A stretch of DNA of 64,000 bases. Source: Chitinophagaceae bacterium. GTDB taxonomy: Bacteria > Bacteroidota > Bacteroidia > Chitinophagales > Chitinophagaceae. The stretch is from the NCBI GenBank assembly GCA_947466405.1, contig CANICR010000002.1, positions 1 through 64,000 on the forward strand, given 5' to 3'. The notes beneath the pieces are model-generated. The model was not told the origin of the DNA, ran no database searches, and saw nothing but the letters and a program-made list of their open reading frames with translations. Each line of letters begins with the position of its first letter. Position 1 is the first letter of the stretch. The position numbers and the translations under genes are program-made. Below are positions 19,434-28,333 of this stretch, piece by piece.

Positions 19434-20423
19434 TTATGTAATAATTTGATGTTTTTTATCAGTAGAAATATTTTCCATCGTCCAGGTTATCTTCTTAACA
19501 AAATTTGTTTTTCGCTCCTTACAATCAACCTTATCGCAAATGGAACAAGAGAAATCCATGCAACCATCGGAGTGAACAAAAAGTTCAACGGATTGACCAA
19601 ATTCGTTTCTGACTAGATCAGACAATGCATCAATTTCCTTGTGTGCTTCATGCACATTAAAATACCATGGAACAGTAAGGTGACAATCAAGATGAATAGT
19701 GGTACCATACTTAATAATTCTGAGATTGTGTAAATCTACCCAGTTGACTCCCCTCTTTTTATTCAAGGTGTCAACCATTTTTTCTAATAATTTCTCATCA
19801 GCCTCATCCATTATTCCTGCGATAGAACTTCTCACAATATTAAACCCAGTATATAAAATTATTAATGCAAATAAAATAGCCACTGCACTATCCAACCAAA
19901 TAATATTTGTAACCAAAATCAAAACCAATCCTATACAAATGCCCAGTGTTGTGTAAGTATCTGCAATTAAATGCCTTCCTCCTGCAATCAATGCCAAAGA
20001 ATTATTTTTTGAACCAGCTTTCACACAAATTCTTCCAGCAACGTAATTAATAATTGCGGTGAACAAAATCAAATAGATTCCATAATCTAATTGATGAATG
20101 GTATGATTTACAAAAATATTAGATACTGATTTATATATAATCATTAACCCGGCAAGAGCAATAAGTACCCCTTCAATTGCAGAAGAAATGAATTCAACTT
20201 TTCCATGTCCATATGGATGATCCGTATCCTTTGGTTTTCCAGAAATAAATAAACTATATAGTCCAATTAAACCTGCTATAACATTAACAATACTTTCTAA
20301 TGCATCGGTTAAAATAGCTACTGAATGAGTAAGATACCAAGCGAGGATTTTAATAAGAAAAAGGGAAATCGATACAAAGGTGATGTATTTTTGAATTTTA
20401 AAATTTTGAGCAGCTGTATTCAA
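19434..20423 (-). CDS. Cation diffusion facilitator (CDF) family transporter with C-terminal cysteine cluster
   Basis: A 329-residue divalent-metal/proton antiporter homologue with six membrane segments. Metal-site motifs are visible: HPYGHGKVE between the second and third segments and HLIADTYTTLG in the fifth. The cytoplasmic domain (about 205-290) includes VDLHNLRIIKYGTTIHLDCHLTVP. The tail CMDFSCSICDKVDC holds four cysteines that could bind metal. The start must be TTG: the codons back to the upstream stop read TAA-ATA-ATT-TTG and contain no ATG or GTG. Metal specificity cannot be read from sequence. It converges on the VIT1 gene. Confidence 0.9.
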   Translation of the reverse strand: MNTAAQNFKIQKYITFVSISLFLIKILAWYLTHSVAILTDALESIVNVIAGLIGLYSLFISGKPKDTDHPYGHGKVEFISSAIEGVLIALAGLMIIYKSVSNIFVNHTIHQLDYGIYLILFTAIINYVAGRICVKAGSKNNSLALIAGGRHLIADTYTTLGICIGLVLILVTNIIWLDSAVAILFALIILYTGFNIVRSSIAGIMDEADEKLLEKMVDTLNKKRGVNWVDLHNLRIIKYGTTIHLDCHLTVPWYFNVHEAHKEIDALSDLVRNEFGQSVELFVHSDGCMDFSCSICDKVDCKERKTNFVKKITWTMENISTDKKHQIIT

Positions 20424-20555
20424 AATTATTTATTGAAATGAATGAAAAATAAAAGAACCTTTACCTATTCTCTCATTTAGTAAAGATACATATATCCCTT
20501 TATTCCAAAAAAACATATATTATTTATATTAATACTTTTCTAACTTTACTTGTCT

Positions 20556-20564
20556 TATTTTTGC
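20556..20564 (+). promoter_or_regulatory. Promoter -7 element for the acyl-CoA dehydrogenase gene
   Basis: TATTTTTGC matches TAnnTTTGC, 17 bases before the ATG at 20581, implying a very short leader. The -33 region is AT-rich without a clear TTG. Confidence 0.5.
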
Positions 20565-20580
20565 AAAAATAAAATCTATT

Positions 20581-21735
20581 ATGAATTTCCAACTTTCAGA
20601 AGAACATTTAATGATACAAAAAGCAGCACGTGATTTTGCTCAAAATGAATGTTTGCCTGGTGTTATTGAAAGAGATGAAAATCAACAATTTCCAAAAGAG
20701 CAAATTGAAAAATTAGCTGACCTTGGATTTATGGGTATGATGGTGAAGCCGGAATATGGAGGAAGTGGCATGGATACAATAAGTTACGTTTTGGCAATAG
20801 AAGAAATTAGTAAAATTGATGCGAGTGTTAGTGTATGCATGAGCGTTAATAACAGCCTTGTTTGTTATGGGCTGCAGGAATATTGCAATGAAGAACAAAA
20901 ACAAAAATATTTAACTCCATTAGCACAAGGAAAAAAAGATGGAGAACTGTATATCGGAGCTTTTTTACTAAGTGAGCCAGAGGCCGGAAGTGACGCTACT
21001 TCACAAAGAACCACCGCAGAAGACAAGGGTGATTACTACTTACTAAATGGAACTAAAAATTGGATTACTAATGGCAATAGTGCTAGTGTGTATCTGGTAA
21101 TTGCACAAACAGATCCAAGCAAGGGCAGCAAAGGTATTAATGCTTTTATTGTTGAAAAAAATTGGCCTGGTGTGATTGTGGGGGCTAAAGAAAATAAATT
21201 AGGCATTCGAGGAAGCGATACCCACACTATCTTATTTAATGATGTTAAAGTTCCAAAAGAAAACAGAATAGGTGAAGATGGTTTTGGCTTTAAATTTGCC
21301 ATGAAAACTTTAGCTGGAGGACGAATTGGGATAGCGTCTCAAGCATTAGGAATTGCCAGTGGTGCATATGAATTATCATTAGCTTACAGTAAACAGCGCA
21401 AAGCTTTCGGAACAGAAATCATGAACCATCAGATCATTCAATTTAAATTAGCCGACATGGCTACAAAAATAGAATCTGCGAGACTTTTATGTTTAAAGGC
21501 TGCCTGGGAAAAAGATAATAAAATTGATTACGCATTATCTAGCTCTATGGCGAAAGTTTTTAGTAGTGAAACTGCAATGTGGACCGCTACTGAAGCGGTA
21601 CAAATCCATGGTGGCTATGGATTTGTAAAAGAATATCATGTAGAAAGAATGATGAGAGATGCAAAGATTACACAGATATATGAAGGCACCAGCGAAGTGC
21701 AACGAATTGTCATTAGCAGAACAATTTTAAAATAA
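20581..21735 (+). CDS. Acyl-CoA dehydrogenase (short/medium-chain type)
   Basis: A 384-residue FAD enzyme that oxidises acyl-CoA to enoyl-CoA and hands electrons to ETF. The three domains are in order: an N-terminal helical domain, a middle beta domain with LSEPEAGSDA and NGTKNWITNG, and a C-terminal helical domain with RKAFGTEIMNHQ and IHGGYGFVKEYHVERMMRDAKI. The catalytic base is E368 in IYEGTSEVQR. The overall pattern matches butyryl- or short-chain-specific enzymes. It stands alone, with a promoter before it and an intrinsic terminator after it. The etfBA genes in the same window supply a plausible partner. Confidence 0.94.
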   Translation: MNFQLSEEHLMIQKAARDFAQNECLPGVIERDENQQFPKEQIEKLADLGFMGMMVKPEYGGSGMDTISYVLAIEEISKIDASVSVCMSVNNSLVCYGLQEYCNEEQKQKYLTPLAQGKKDGELYIGAFLLSEPEAGSDATSQRTTAEDKGDYYLLNGTKNWITNGNSASVYLVIAQTDPSKGSKGINAFIVEKNWPGVIVGAKENKLGIRGSDTHTILFNDVKVPKENRIGEDGFGFKFAMKTLAGGRIGIASQALGIASGAYELSLAYSKQRKAFGTEIMNHQIIQFKLADMATKIESARLLCLKAAWEKDNKIDYALSSSMAKVFSSETAMWTATEAVQIHGGYGFVKEYHVERMMRDAKITQIYEGTSEVQRIVISRTILK

Positions 21736-21756
21736 CATTTTATTTATACTACTTTT

Positions 21757-21789
21757 AATCCATGATGCGATAACCATCATGGATTTTTT
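21757..21789 (+). terminator. Intrinsic terminator after the acyl-CoA dehydrogenase gene
   Basis: AATCCATGATG and CATCATGGATT form a perfect 11-bp stem with a 7-base loop, followed by TTTT. It lies between the dehydrogenase stop and yggS. Confidence 0.85.
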
Positions 21790-21805
21790 ATTTTAATTTT
21801 ACACC

Positions 21806-22486
21806 ATGCCATTCAATTTAGAAAAATACACATCAATAAAAAACGAATTACCTTCTACTAAAATTAACATCGTTGCGGTTTCAAAAACAAAATCTGTTGA
21901 AGACATTCAAGAAGCTTACGATGCTGGAATACGTGATTTTGGAGAAAATTACGTCCAAGAACTTATTGGGAAATATGAAATGCTTCCAAAAGATATCAGG
22001 TGGCATTTTATTGGGCATCTCCAATCTAACAAAGTAAAATACATAGCTCCATTTATACATCTGATTCATGGTGTTGATAGCGAAAAACTACTTTTAGAAA
22101 TTAATAAACAGGCAAAAAAAAATCAAAAGAAAATAAACTGCTTACTTCAAGTGTATATTGCTAGTGAAGAAACAAAATTCGGCTTTGATAAAACCGAATT
22201 AGAACTATTAATCACAAATTACTTTTCACTAAAAAAAAGTGAAGCTCTTAAAAATATAAACATCTTAGGTCTTATGGGTATGGCAAGCTTTACTGATGAC
22301 TTATCTATTGTCGAATCTGAATTTTCGTATCTAAAAACCATTTACGATACAACCCGAAATTTTTCAACAACTAATTTCAATCTTTCGATCTTAAGTATGG
22401 GTATGAGCAGTGATTACCAAATTGCAATCAAGCATGGTAGTAATATGATTAGAATTGGTAGCCTCTTGTTTGGGGAAAGACATTAA
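21806..22486 (+). CDS. YggS/PROSC-family pyridoxal-phosphate homeostasis protein
   Basis: A 226-residue single-domain PLP-binding TIM-barrel protein. The PLP lysine is K27 in VAVSKTKS. Family landmarks follow: DFGENYVQEL, WHFIGHLQSNKVK, GLMGMASF and the phosphate-binding end LSMGMSSDYQIAIKHGSNMIRIGSLLFG. Members buffer free PLP and affect vitamin B6 and amino-acid balance; they are not classical enzymes. Length is typical. It converges on yraN with 20 bases between the stops. Confidence 0.93.
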   Translation: MPFNLEKYTSIKNELPSTKINIVAVSKTKSVEDIQEAYDAGIRDFGENYVQELIGKYEMLPKDIRWHFIGHLQSNKVKYIAPFIHLIHGVDSEKLLLEINKQAKKNQKKINCLLQVYIASEETKFGFDKTELELLITNYFSLKKSEALKNINILGLMGMASFTDDLSIVESEFSYLKTIYDTTRNFSTTNFNLSILSMGMSSDYQIAIKHGSNMIRIGSLLFGERH

Positions 22487-22506
22487 AAAACATAAAATTT
22501 ATCCTA

Positions 22507-22857
22507 CTACAAAAAAACATCTTCCATTAGGAAATAATCTATATTCGGGTTTAAGGTTATCGACAAAATATCAAATTGAATTCTATCCCATTCCGGATTT
22601 TCTAATAAATAACGCTCCGCCCCATTTATAACAAATTGGAGCTTTGACTTTGTTACGGCTTCCTCCGGATATCCATGAATGTTATTGGTTTTTGTTTTCA
22701 CTTCAATAAAATGTAATATTCCCATTCTTTTCGCAATGATATCTATTTCCCAATTTCCACTTCTCCAGTTTTTATCTAGTATTTTATAGCCTTTTTTCAC
22801 AAAAAAAGCAACAGCTAACCGCTCCCCCATTTGTCCAATTTTATTATGTTTAGCCAT
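22507..22857 (-). CDS. YraN (UPF0102) family predicted endonuclease-fold protein
   Basis: A 116-residue cytoplasmic protein with the restriction-endonuclease-like core of the UPF0102 family: GERLAVAFFVKKGYKIL, then NWRSGNWEIDIIAKRMGILHFIEVKTKT, where E-x-D and E-V-K are the nuclease-type residues, and the late SKLQFVINGAERYL helix. Its function in the cell is not established. The ATG is preceded by AT-rich sequence shared with the divergent DUF6580 gene. Confidence 0.9.
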   Translation of the reverse strand: MAKHNKIGQMGERLAVAFFVKKGYKILDKNWRSGNWEIDIIAKRMGILHFIEVKTKTNNIHGYPEEAVTKSKLQFVINGAERYLLENPEWDRIQFDILSITLNPNIDYFLMEDVFL

Positions 22858-22940
22858 AACTCAAGCTATAAAAATAGTTTATTAACAACATGAGGATAAA
22901 AGCATAATATGAGAATGAAAAAACATACCTTATAATTACC

Positions 22941-22949
22941 TATTTTTGC
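22941..22949 (+). promoter_or_regulatory. Promoter -7 element for the DUF6580-like gene
   Basis: TATTTTTGC matches TAnnTTTGC. The TTG within it was taken by the ORF track as a start codon; the first ATG, 18 bases downstream at 22967, fits the transcript better. Confidence 0.5.
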
Positions 22950-22966
22950 TTCAAATATTTATAAAA

Positions 22967-23515
22967 ATGAAACAACGTAACCTAAACTATATCATATCTG
23001 GTGTATTAATATTGTTTGCAGCTATCCTGAAAGTAGCTACTTTCCCTAATAGTTTTAATCCTATTATTGCCATTTCATTATTCTCTGGCGTAATTATTAA
23101 AGATAAAAAATTCGCTTTTGCAATACCACTTTTAGCCATGTTTACATCCGACATTATGCTTGAAGTTTTTAATATTACTTCAGGATTTTACGGAATGAGT
23201 CAAGTAGGCAATTATGCCTCTTTATTATTTATTACAGTACTAGGTTTCACAATGAAAAAATCTTCAATCGTTCATATTGGAGGGTACACTATTTTATCTT
23301 CGATTATATTTTTCTTTTTAAGCAACACGAATTGTTTCTTTTTTGATAATGCCAATTATTATGGTTCCGGAATAAGTGGCTGGACTAATTGTTTAATCGC
23401 GGGAATACCTTTTGTAAAAAACGGAATGATTACAGATTTATTTTTTAGTGCGGTTCTTTTCGGAAGTTATATTCTATTTGTAAAGAGCAATCAAAAACGT
23501 ATAATTGCAGGTTAA
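22967..23515 (+). CDS. DUF6580-like integral membrane protein
   Basis: A 182-residue protein from ATG 22967 (MKQRNLNYIISG), with about five hydrophobic segments. The sequence pattern (FPNSFNPIIAISLFSGVIIKDKKFAFAIPLLAMFTSD, a central VGNYASLLFI, and a late GWTNCLIAGIPFVKNGMITDLFFSAVLFGSYILF) fits a conserved Bacteroidota family labelled a putative transport protein; it resembles the substrate-binding S components of ECF transporters. The family assignment is from memory and transport is inference. It converges on aat with 4 bases between stops. Confidence 0.7.
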   Translation: MKQRNLNYIISGVLILFAAILKVATFPNSFNPIIAISLFSGVIIKDKKFAFAIPLLAMFTSDIMLEVFNITSGFYGMSQVGNYASLLFITVLGFTMKKSSIVHIGGYTILSSIIFFFLSNTNCFFFDNANYYGSGISGWTNCLIAGIPFVKNGMITDLFFSAVLFGSYILFVKSNQKRIIAG

Positions 23516-23519
23516 CTAA

Positions 23520-24167
23520 TTAATGACAATATTTATTCAAGAGTTCTATATAATATTGCCTATCAATCATTTCTCCTCCCATTTTCAACAAATGATCTGT
23601 TTTCATTTGACAATCTATTAATTGGACTCCTTCGTTGGATAATTGTGCTACTAGTTTTATCAATGCAAATTTACTCGCATTGGAAACTAATGAGAACATA
23701 CTTTCACCATAGAACACTTTTCCAATCTTTACACCATATAGTCCTCCAACCAATTTACCATTCATCCATGTTTCTGCACTAAGCGCAAATCCCTTTTTAT
23801 ACAATTGCGAATAGCTATCAATAATATCTTCATTAATCCAAGTACCATTGCCATCTTTTCTTGAAATTGTCTGGCATTGTTTTATCACTTGACTAAAACA
23901 CTCATTTTTAGTAAATTGAAATTTTGGCTGACGTAAAAGCTGCTGCATGCTTTTGCTAACTTTTATTTTTTTAGGGAATAATACACAACGAGGGTCAGGC
24001 GACCACCACAAAATTGGATCCATTTCATTATACCATGGGAAGATTCCATTTTTATACGCGAAAATTAGCCTTTCTTCTGAGAGATCCCCACCTATGGCTA
24101 ACAAACCATCTTCATCTGCTACATCTACTGAAGGGAATTCAATCTTTTCATCTAAAACATAATACAT
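23520..24167 (-). CDS. aat: Leucyl/phenylalanyl-tRNA-protein transferase
   Basis: A 215-residue GNAT-fold enzyme that adds Leu or Phe to proteins beginning with Lys or Arg, marking them for ClpS/ClpAP degradation (N-degron pathway). Signatures are FPWYNEMDPILWWSPDPRCVLFP, the GNGTWINEDIIDSYSQLYKKGFALSAE active-site stretch, VGGLYGVKIGKVFYGESMFS and VQLIDCQMKTDHL. The length is normal. It follows trmH by 12 bases on the same strand, likely one transcript. Confidence 0.96.
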   Translation of the reverse strand: MYYVLDEKIEFPSVDVADEDGLLAIGGDLSEERLIFAYKNGIFPWYNEMDPILWWSPDPRCVLFPKKIKVSKSMQQLLRQPKFQFTKNECFSQVIKQCQTISRKDGNGTWINEDIIDSYSQLYKKGFALSAETWMNGKLVGGLYGVKIGKVFYGESMFSLVSNASKFALIKLVAQLSNEGVQLIDCQMKTDHLLKMGGEMIDRQYYIELLNKYCH

Positions 24168-24179
24168 CTTTCAGCAAAA

Positions 24180-24770
24180 TTAATTTTCATCCAAAAAGCC
24201 CCATTGAATTCGTAAATCACTTAACTCTTTTCCAAGCATCTGCGGCTGATTATAATGCCCTGCATTTTGTTTCTGACGAAAAGCTTCATACACACTAACT
24301 GCACAGGCAACAGATATATTTAGTGACTTTATTATGCCCACTTGAGGAATTATGAAATTACCATCAGCCAAGCTAATCAATTCTTCACTTACGCCACCAT
24401 GTTCATTTCCAAAAACAAGCGCTACTGATTCTGTTAAATTTAATTCATATAAGCCAACTGCATCTGAACTTAAATGCGTTGTATAAACTTTATTATATTT
24501 TTTTCTAAGTGCTTCAAAGCAAGCTGCGACATCTGTAAACTGATAAATAGTAAGCCACTTAGACGCACTCGAACTACTTTTAGTTCCCCATTTTTTATGT
24601 TTAGGAATAACCGTATTTAGAATATAAATCTCCTGAATTCCCACTGCATCGCAAGTTCTCATGACCGCAGAAATGTTATGAGGATCAGCCACATTTTCCA
24701 ATACAACGGTTATATTAAACTGTCGCTTACTTAATACATCATTCAATCTGTCTATACGTTCTGGTGTCAT
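24180..24770 (-). CDS. trmH: SpoU/TrmH-family tRNA (guanosine-2'-O-)-methyltransferase
   Basis: A 196-residue SPOUT methyltransferase. Motif 1 is VLENVADPHNISAVMRTCDAVGI, motif 2 is LVFGNEHGGVSEEL, and motif 3, the S-adenosylmethionine-binding knot, is IPQVGIIKSLNISVACAVSVYEAFRQ. These match TrmH, which 2'-O-methylates G18 in the D-loop of tRNAs. The C-terminus is short. TrmL and other SpoU enzymes are alternatives, but the R-T-C-D and N-E-H-G pattern favours TrmH. It is first in a likely trmH-aat transcript and divergent from the M13 peptidase gene. Confidence 0.88.
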   Translation of the reverse strand: MTPERIDRLNDVLSKRQFNITVVLENVADPHNISAVMRTCDAVGIQEIYILNTVIPKHKKWGTKSSSSASKWLTIYQFTDVAACFEALRKKYNKVYTTHLSSDAVGLYELNLTESVALVFGNEHGGVSEELISLADGNFIIPQVGIIKSLNISVACAVSVYEAFRQKQNAGHYNQPQMLGKELSDLRIQWGFLDEN

Positions 24771-24868
24771 AATTGCGAAAATCGGATAAATGTTTTGATA
24801 AAGATCAAAGAATAAAATATTTTTTACAAACCCTAATGTTTTACTACATTTATCAAAATTATACTTTT

Positions 24869-26899
24869 ATGAACAAATCAGTTATTGTATTAATAGGGCT
24901 TATATGCTTACAATCCTGTAATAACAAAAAAGAAACTACCCAGATGCCTGATGTAGTAGCAATGAATATAGATACGGCTGTTAGCCCCTCAAAAGATTTC
25001 TTTGAGTATGCGAACGGCAATTGGATTAAGCAAAATCCTATTCCAGGAGAACAATCAAGTTGGGGTATTGCAAATCTAGTTATTGAAGAAAATTTAAAAC
25101 GCTTAAGAGAAATTAGCGAAAAAGCAGCAACCATAAAAGACAATCCCGGAAGCAGTAATCAAAAAATTGGAGACTTTTGGAGTGTAGCCATGGATACCAA
25201 TAAAATTGAGCAAGAAGGATTAAAACCAATTCAATTATTGCTGGATAAAATAAATACAATCACTGATATCAATTCACTCATTAACATTGTTGCGGAATTA
25301 AAAAAAACAGGATCTTCAACTTTGTTTAATGACGGTGTTGGCCAGGATGCAAAAAATAGCGAAGTCATGTCCTATCAATTATCACAAGGTGGAATTGGAT
25401 TGCCGGATAGAGAATACTATTTTAAAAATGATTCCACCACTATTGACATTCGCAATAAATACCTAGAATACATCTCATCAATATTAACAATGGCCGGGGA
25501 AAACCCAATGAATGCTAAAATTGTCGCGAAAAATATCTTGCAATTAGAAACAAAACTAGCCGCGGCATCCAGGAAAATTGAAGACTTAAGAGATCCTTAT
25601 AAAAATTACAATAAACTATCCATTTCCGATTTAAATAAATTATCGGATAATATTAATTGGACTAACTACTTACAGATTATAGGTGTTAAAACTAAAGATT
25701 CAGTGATCGTAGGTCAACCCGAATTCTTCAAAGCTTTAAATACCATTTTAAAAACTACTCCCATTCAGGTATGGAAAAATTACGTGCGATTTAATTTAGT
25801 AAGCGATATGGCAGCTGTTCTTCCTGATGCCTATGGGGTAGCATCATTTGATTTCAATAAATTATTCAGTGGAGCAAAGACAAGAAAACCTCGCTGGAAG
25901 AGAATGATACAAATGGAAGAAGATGCTATGGGGGAAATGCTAGGCCAGCTGTATGTTAAAGAATTTTTTAACGAAACGGCTAAAAACAGATACACTAAAA
26001 TGGTGGGTGCAATTAAAGATGCCTTAAAAGACAGAATCAGTAAATTATCATGGATGAGTGATAGCACTAAAAACAAGGCTTTCACTAAATTAGCGACTAT
26101 CAAAAGTAAAGTTGGATACCCGGATAAATGGAAAGATTTTTCTACTATGCAAATTGGTAGAGAAAGTCTAGCTAAAAACTATATGAATTCAAGACTTTGG
26201 TGGCACAATTATGAATATAGCAAATTAGGGAATCCTGTAAACAGGGATGAGTGGGATATGTATCCTCAAACTTACAATGCTTATTACAATCCAAGCAACA
26301 ATGAAATTGTATTACCAGCTGGAATATTTACGGTGCCAGGCTACAGAGATGAAGATTTAGATGACGCTGTTGTATATGGATATGGTGGTGCAAGTACAAT
26401 TGGACACGAAATTACACATGGCTTTGATGATGAAGGTCGTCAATTTGATGAGAAAGGAAACTTAGTCAGTTGGTGGTTAAAGTCTGACGAAATTGCATTT
26501 AACAAAAGAGCGGATGTAATGATTAATCAGTTTAATGAATTTGAACCAGTAAAAGGTTATCATATTAATGGCAAAGCAACACTTGGAGAAAATATTGCAG
26601 ATCTTGGGGGTATTCTTTTAGGCATAGAAGCATTCAAGAAAACTACTCAATTTAAAGAAAACAAACAAATTGCCGGTCTTACTCCTATGCAACGTTATTT
26701 CTTAGGCTACGCATTAGGATGGCTAGGACATACAAGAGAAGAGCAATTAAAAAACAGACTAATGACAGATGTTCACTCTCCTGCTAAGTACAGAGTTAAT
26801 GGACCTTTTGCAGATGTTGATGAATTTTATTCAACTTTCAATATCATGCCAGGGGCACCAATGTATAGACCGGATAGTTTACGAGTAAGAATTTGGTAA
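24869..26899 (+). CDS. M13-family (neprilysin/PepO-like) zinc metallopeptidase lipoprotein
   Basis: A 676-residue peptidase from ATG 24869. I rejected the track's upstream start (24773) because MNKSVIVLIGLICLQSCNNK is a lipoprotein signal with its lipid-attachment Cys in LQSC. The N-terminal M13 domain begins SKDFFEYANGNWIKQNPIP. The catalytic part has HEITH at 513-517 and the third zinc ligand E574 with D578 in GENIADLGG, then the Arg-rich end and the typical C-terminus close to W. M13 enzymes cleave oligopeptides outside the cytoplasm. All active-site residues are present. A strong terminator follows. Confidence 0.94.
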   Translation: MNKSVIVLIGLICLQSCNNKKETTQMPDVVAMNIDTAVSPSKDFFEYANGNWIKQNPIPGEQSSWGIANLVIEENLKRLREISEKAATIKDNPGSSNQKIGDFWSVAMDTNKIEQEGLKPIQLLLDKINTITDINSLINIVAELKKTGSSTLFNDGVGQDAKNSEVMSYQLSQGGIGLPDREYYFKNDSTTIDIRNKYLEYISSILTMAGENPMNAKIVAKNILQLETKLAAASRKIEDLRDPYKNYNKLSISDLNKLSDNINWTNYLQIIGVKTKDSVIVGQPEFFKALNTILKTTPIQVWKNYVRFNLVSDMAAVLPDAYGVASFDFNKLFSGAKTRKPRWKRMIQMEEDAMGEMLGQLYVKEFFNETAKNRYTKMVGAIKDALKDRISKLSWMSDSTKNKAFTKLATIKSKVGYPDKWKDFSTMQIGRESLAKNYMNSRLWWHNYEYSKLGNPVNRDEWDMYPQTYNAYYNPSNNEIVLPAGIFTVPGYRDEDLDDAVVYGYGGASTIGHEITHGFDDEGRQFDEKGNLVSWWLKSDEIAFNKRADVMINQFNEFEPVKGYHINGKATLGENIADLGGILLGIEAFKKTTQFKENKQIAGLTPMQRYFLGYALGWLGHTREEQLKNRLMTDVHSPAKYRVNGPFADVDEFYSTFNIMPGAPMYRPDSLRVRIW

Positions 26900-26912
26900 T
26901 TGAAATAACAAT

Positions 26913-26949
26913 TAAAAAAAGTCAATACTTAGTATTGACTTTTTTTTTT
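26913..26949. terminator. Bidirectional intrinsic terminator between the M13 peptidase and dipeptide epimerase genes
   Basis: An A-run, GTCAATAC, loop TTA, GTATTGAC and a run of ten T form a perfect hairpin with T-tracts in both orientations. It serves the two convergent genes; the T-run overlaps the epimerase stop region. Confidence 0.88.
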
Positions 26950-27964
26950 AGAATGAAACTGATTCTATACCAAGACCATGGAATTCATTGTAAATTATCT
27001 TTCCAAAATCAAACCGATTAGCAATGGCAATATCTTCTGATAGTAACATCGGGCCATCCATATCAACATAGTCAATCATAGGTGCTAATTGAGCAATAGC
27101 GGCAGACCCTATAGAAGATTCGTTCATGCATCCTATCATTATTTTCATATTTAACGACTTAGCTTTTTCAATCATTCTTCTAGCAGGAGTCATACCGCTG
27201 CATTTCGTTAATTTAATATTAACACCATGAAAGTGCTGATGACATTTTTCAATATCAGACTCTTTTACACATGCTTCATCTGCCAAAATGGGAAGTGTTG
27301 AATTTTCGAAAAGAACTTTCATTCCATCCCAATTATCTTTGGCTAATGGTTGTTCAATGAATTCAACACCTAAATCTTTTAACAAAGGAATTTTGTGAAG
27401 TGCTGCTTCCAGATCCCAAGCTGCATTTGCATCAACTCTAAATATAGCATTGGTTTCTTTTCTTAGTAATGCCACTGTATCAATATCATTTTCAAAGCCT
27501 ACTTTTATTTTATAGATTGGCCAGGGTTGTTCATTCATTTTCTGAACCATATTTTCAATACTATCGATACCTATTGTAAAATCGGTTAAAGGGGCTGCAT
27601 CTAGATTCAAATTCCATAAGCTATGCAATTGCTTTTTTTTCATTTTACCATAGATATCCCAACCTGCCATATCCAATGCACAAACCAGAAATGAATTATC
27701 TGGAAACAAGTGATGCAGATAATGCCAATATCTTTCAGGATCGGAGAATGCAAACTTTTCTAGCATTGGTCTTTTGCTTTCTAAATCCGATTGCATTTTA
27801 TCAACAGGTATGTTGTAATAACTTATTGCGGGGGCTTCTCCATAACCTTTTATACCAAAATAATCCAATTCAACAACAAAAGTTGGTTGATGGGTTTTAG
27901 TTCCTTTAGAAATAGTAAAAGGATGTTTAAATGGGAGGTTAAATATTTTATAGTTGACTTTCAT
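26948..27964 (-). CDS. Dipeptide (L-Ala-D/L-Glu type) epimerase of the enolase superfamily
   Basis: A 338-residue protein of the muconate-lactonising subgroup. The N-terminal capping domain begins MKVNYKIFNLPFKHPFTISKGT. In the barrel I see the KxK acid/base pair in YKIKVGFE, metal ligands in FRVDANAAW, EQPL and ILADEACVKESD, and the second lysine in NIKLTKCSG. The C-terminal DMDGPMLLSEDIA pattern fits dipeptide epimerases acting on murein-derived peptides. O-succinylbenzoate synthase is a less likely alternative. A bidirectional terminator sits at its 3' end. Confidence 0.82.
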   Translation of the reverse strand: MKVNYKIFNLPFKHPFTISKGTKTHQPTFVVELDYFGIKGYGEAPAISYYNIPVDKMQSDLESKRPMLEKFAFSDPERYWHYLHHLFPDNSFLVCALDMAGWDIYGKMKKKQLHSLWNLNLDAAPLTDFTIGIDSIENMVQKMNEQPWPIYKIKVGFENDIDTVALLRKETNAIFRVDANAAWDLEAALHKIPLLKDLGVEFIEQPLAKDNWDGMKVLFENSTLPILADEACVKESDIEKCHQHFHGVNIKLTKCSGMTPARRMIEKAKSLNMKIMIGCMNESSIGSAAIAQLAPMIDYVDMDGPMLLSEDIAIANRFDFGKIIYNEFHGLGIESVSF

Positions 27965-28039
27965 TAATTAGATTATGTTAAGCAAATTAAAGAATAATAA
28001 AAGAATAGATTTAAATTTCTGCATTTTTACAATCTGCCT

Positions 28040-28048
28040 TATATTTGC
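28040..28048 (+). promoter_or_regulatory. Promoter -7 element of the 51-codon gene
   Basis: TATATTTGC matches TAnnTTTGC and ends 15 bases before the ATG at 28064. The -33 region is T-rich without a clear TTG. Confidence 0.5.
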
Positions 28049-28063
28049 ACAAATAATGTCAAC

Positions 28064-28219
28064 ATGGAAAAAACTAAAAAATCTACCGCAATTTATTGGG
28101 TGTTGTTTCTTGCCTCTATAGCTGCATTTTTTGGAGTTTACACAATTGGAGGTGGATATTGTTCAATGGTATTACCTTTTAATGTCACTTTATTTGCTAT
28201 GGCAATGGACTTAATGTAA
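28064..28219 (+). CDS. Small membrane protein, 51 residues, unknown function
   Basis: This ORF is below the length cut of the ORF track. It starts MEKTKKSTAIYW, and residues about 9-29 form a hydrophobic helix ending in GVYTIGGGY, followed by CSMVLPFN and a second short hydrophobic stretch VTLFAMAMDLM. A basic N-terminus followed by a helix suggests an inner-membrane microprotein with its N-terminus inside. It is supported by a TATATTTGC element just upstream and a strong terminator just downstream, so it is a self-contained transcription unit. I do not recognise the family. Confidence 0.6.
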   Translation: MEKTKKSTAIYWVLFLASIAAFFGVYTIGGGYCSMVLPFNVTLFAMAMDLM

Positions 28220-28231
28220 TTATTAAAAAAT

Positions 28232-28270
28232 AAAAATAAGCCCATGATCTAAAATCATGGGCTTATTTTT
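28232..28270 (+). terminator. Intrinsic terminator after the 51-codon gene
   Basis: AAAAATAAGCCCATGAT and ATCATGGGCTTATTTTT form a perfect 17-bp stem with a 5-base CTAAA loop, followed by more T. The symmetry lets it also stop the convergent DsbA-like gene on the minus strand. Confidence 0.88.
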
Positions 28271-28333
28271 TTGTATCATTAGCCTAATTACTTTTTACAA
28301 TCAGAAACAATTGATTAAAATAAATTAAACTCT

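Noticed and set aside
24773-24868. Longer M13 peptidase start
   Set aside because: The extension precedes a clear lipoprotein signal peptide that must be at the N-terminus.
28056-28121. Overlapping 21-codon ORF (ATGTCAACATGG...) at the 51-codon gene
   Set aside because: It is very short, out of frame with the longer hydrophobic ORF and ends at an early TAG; composition gives no support.
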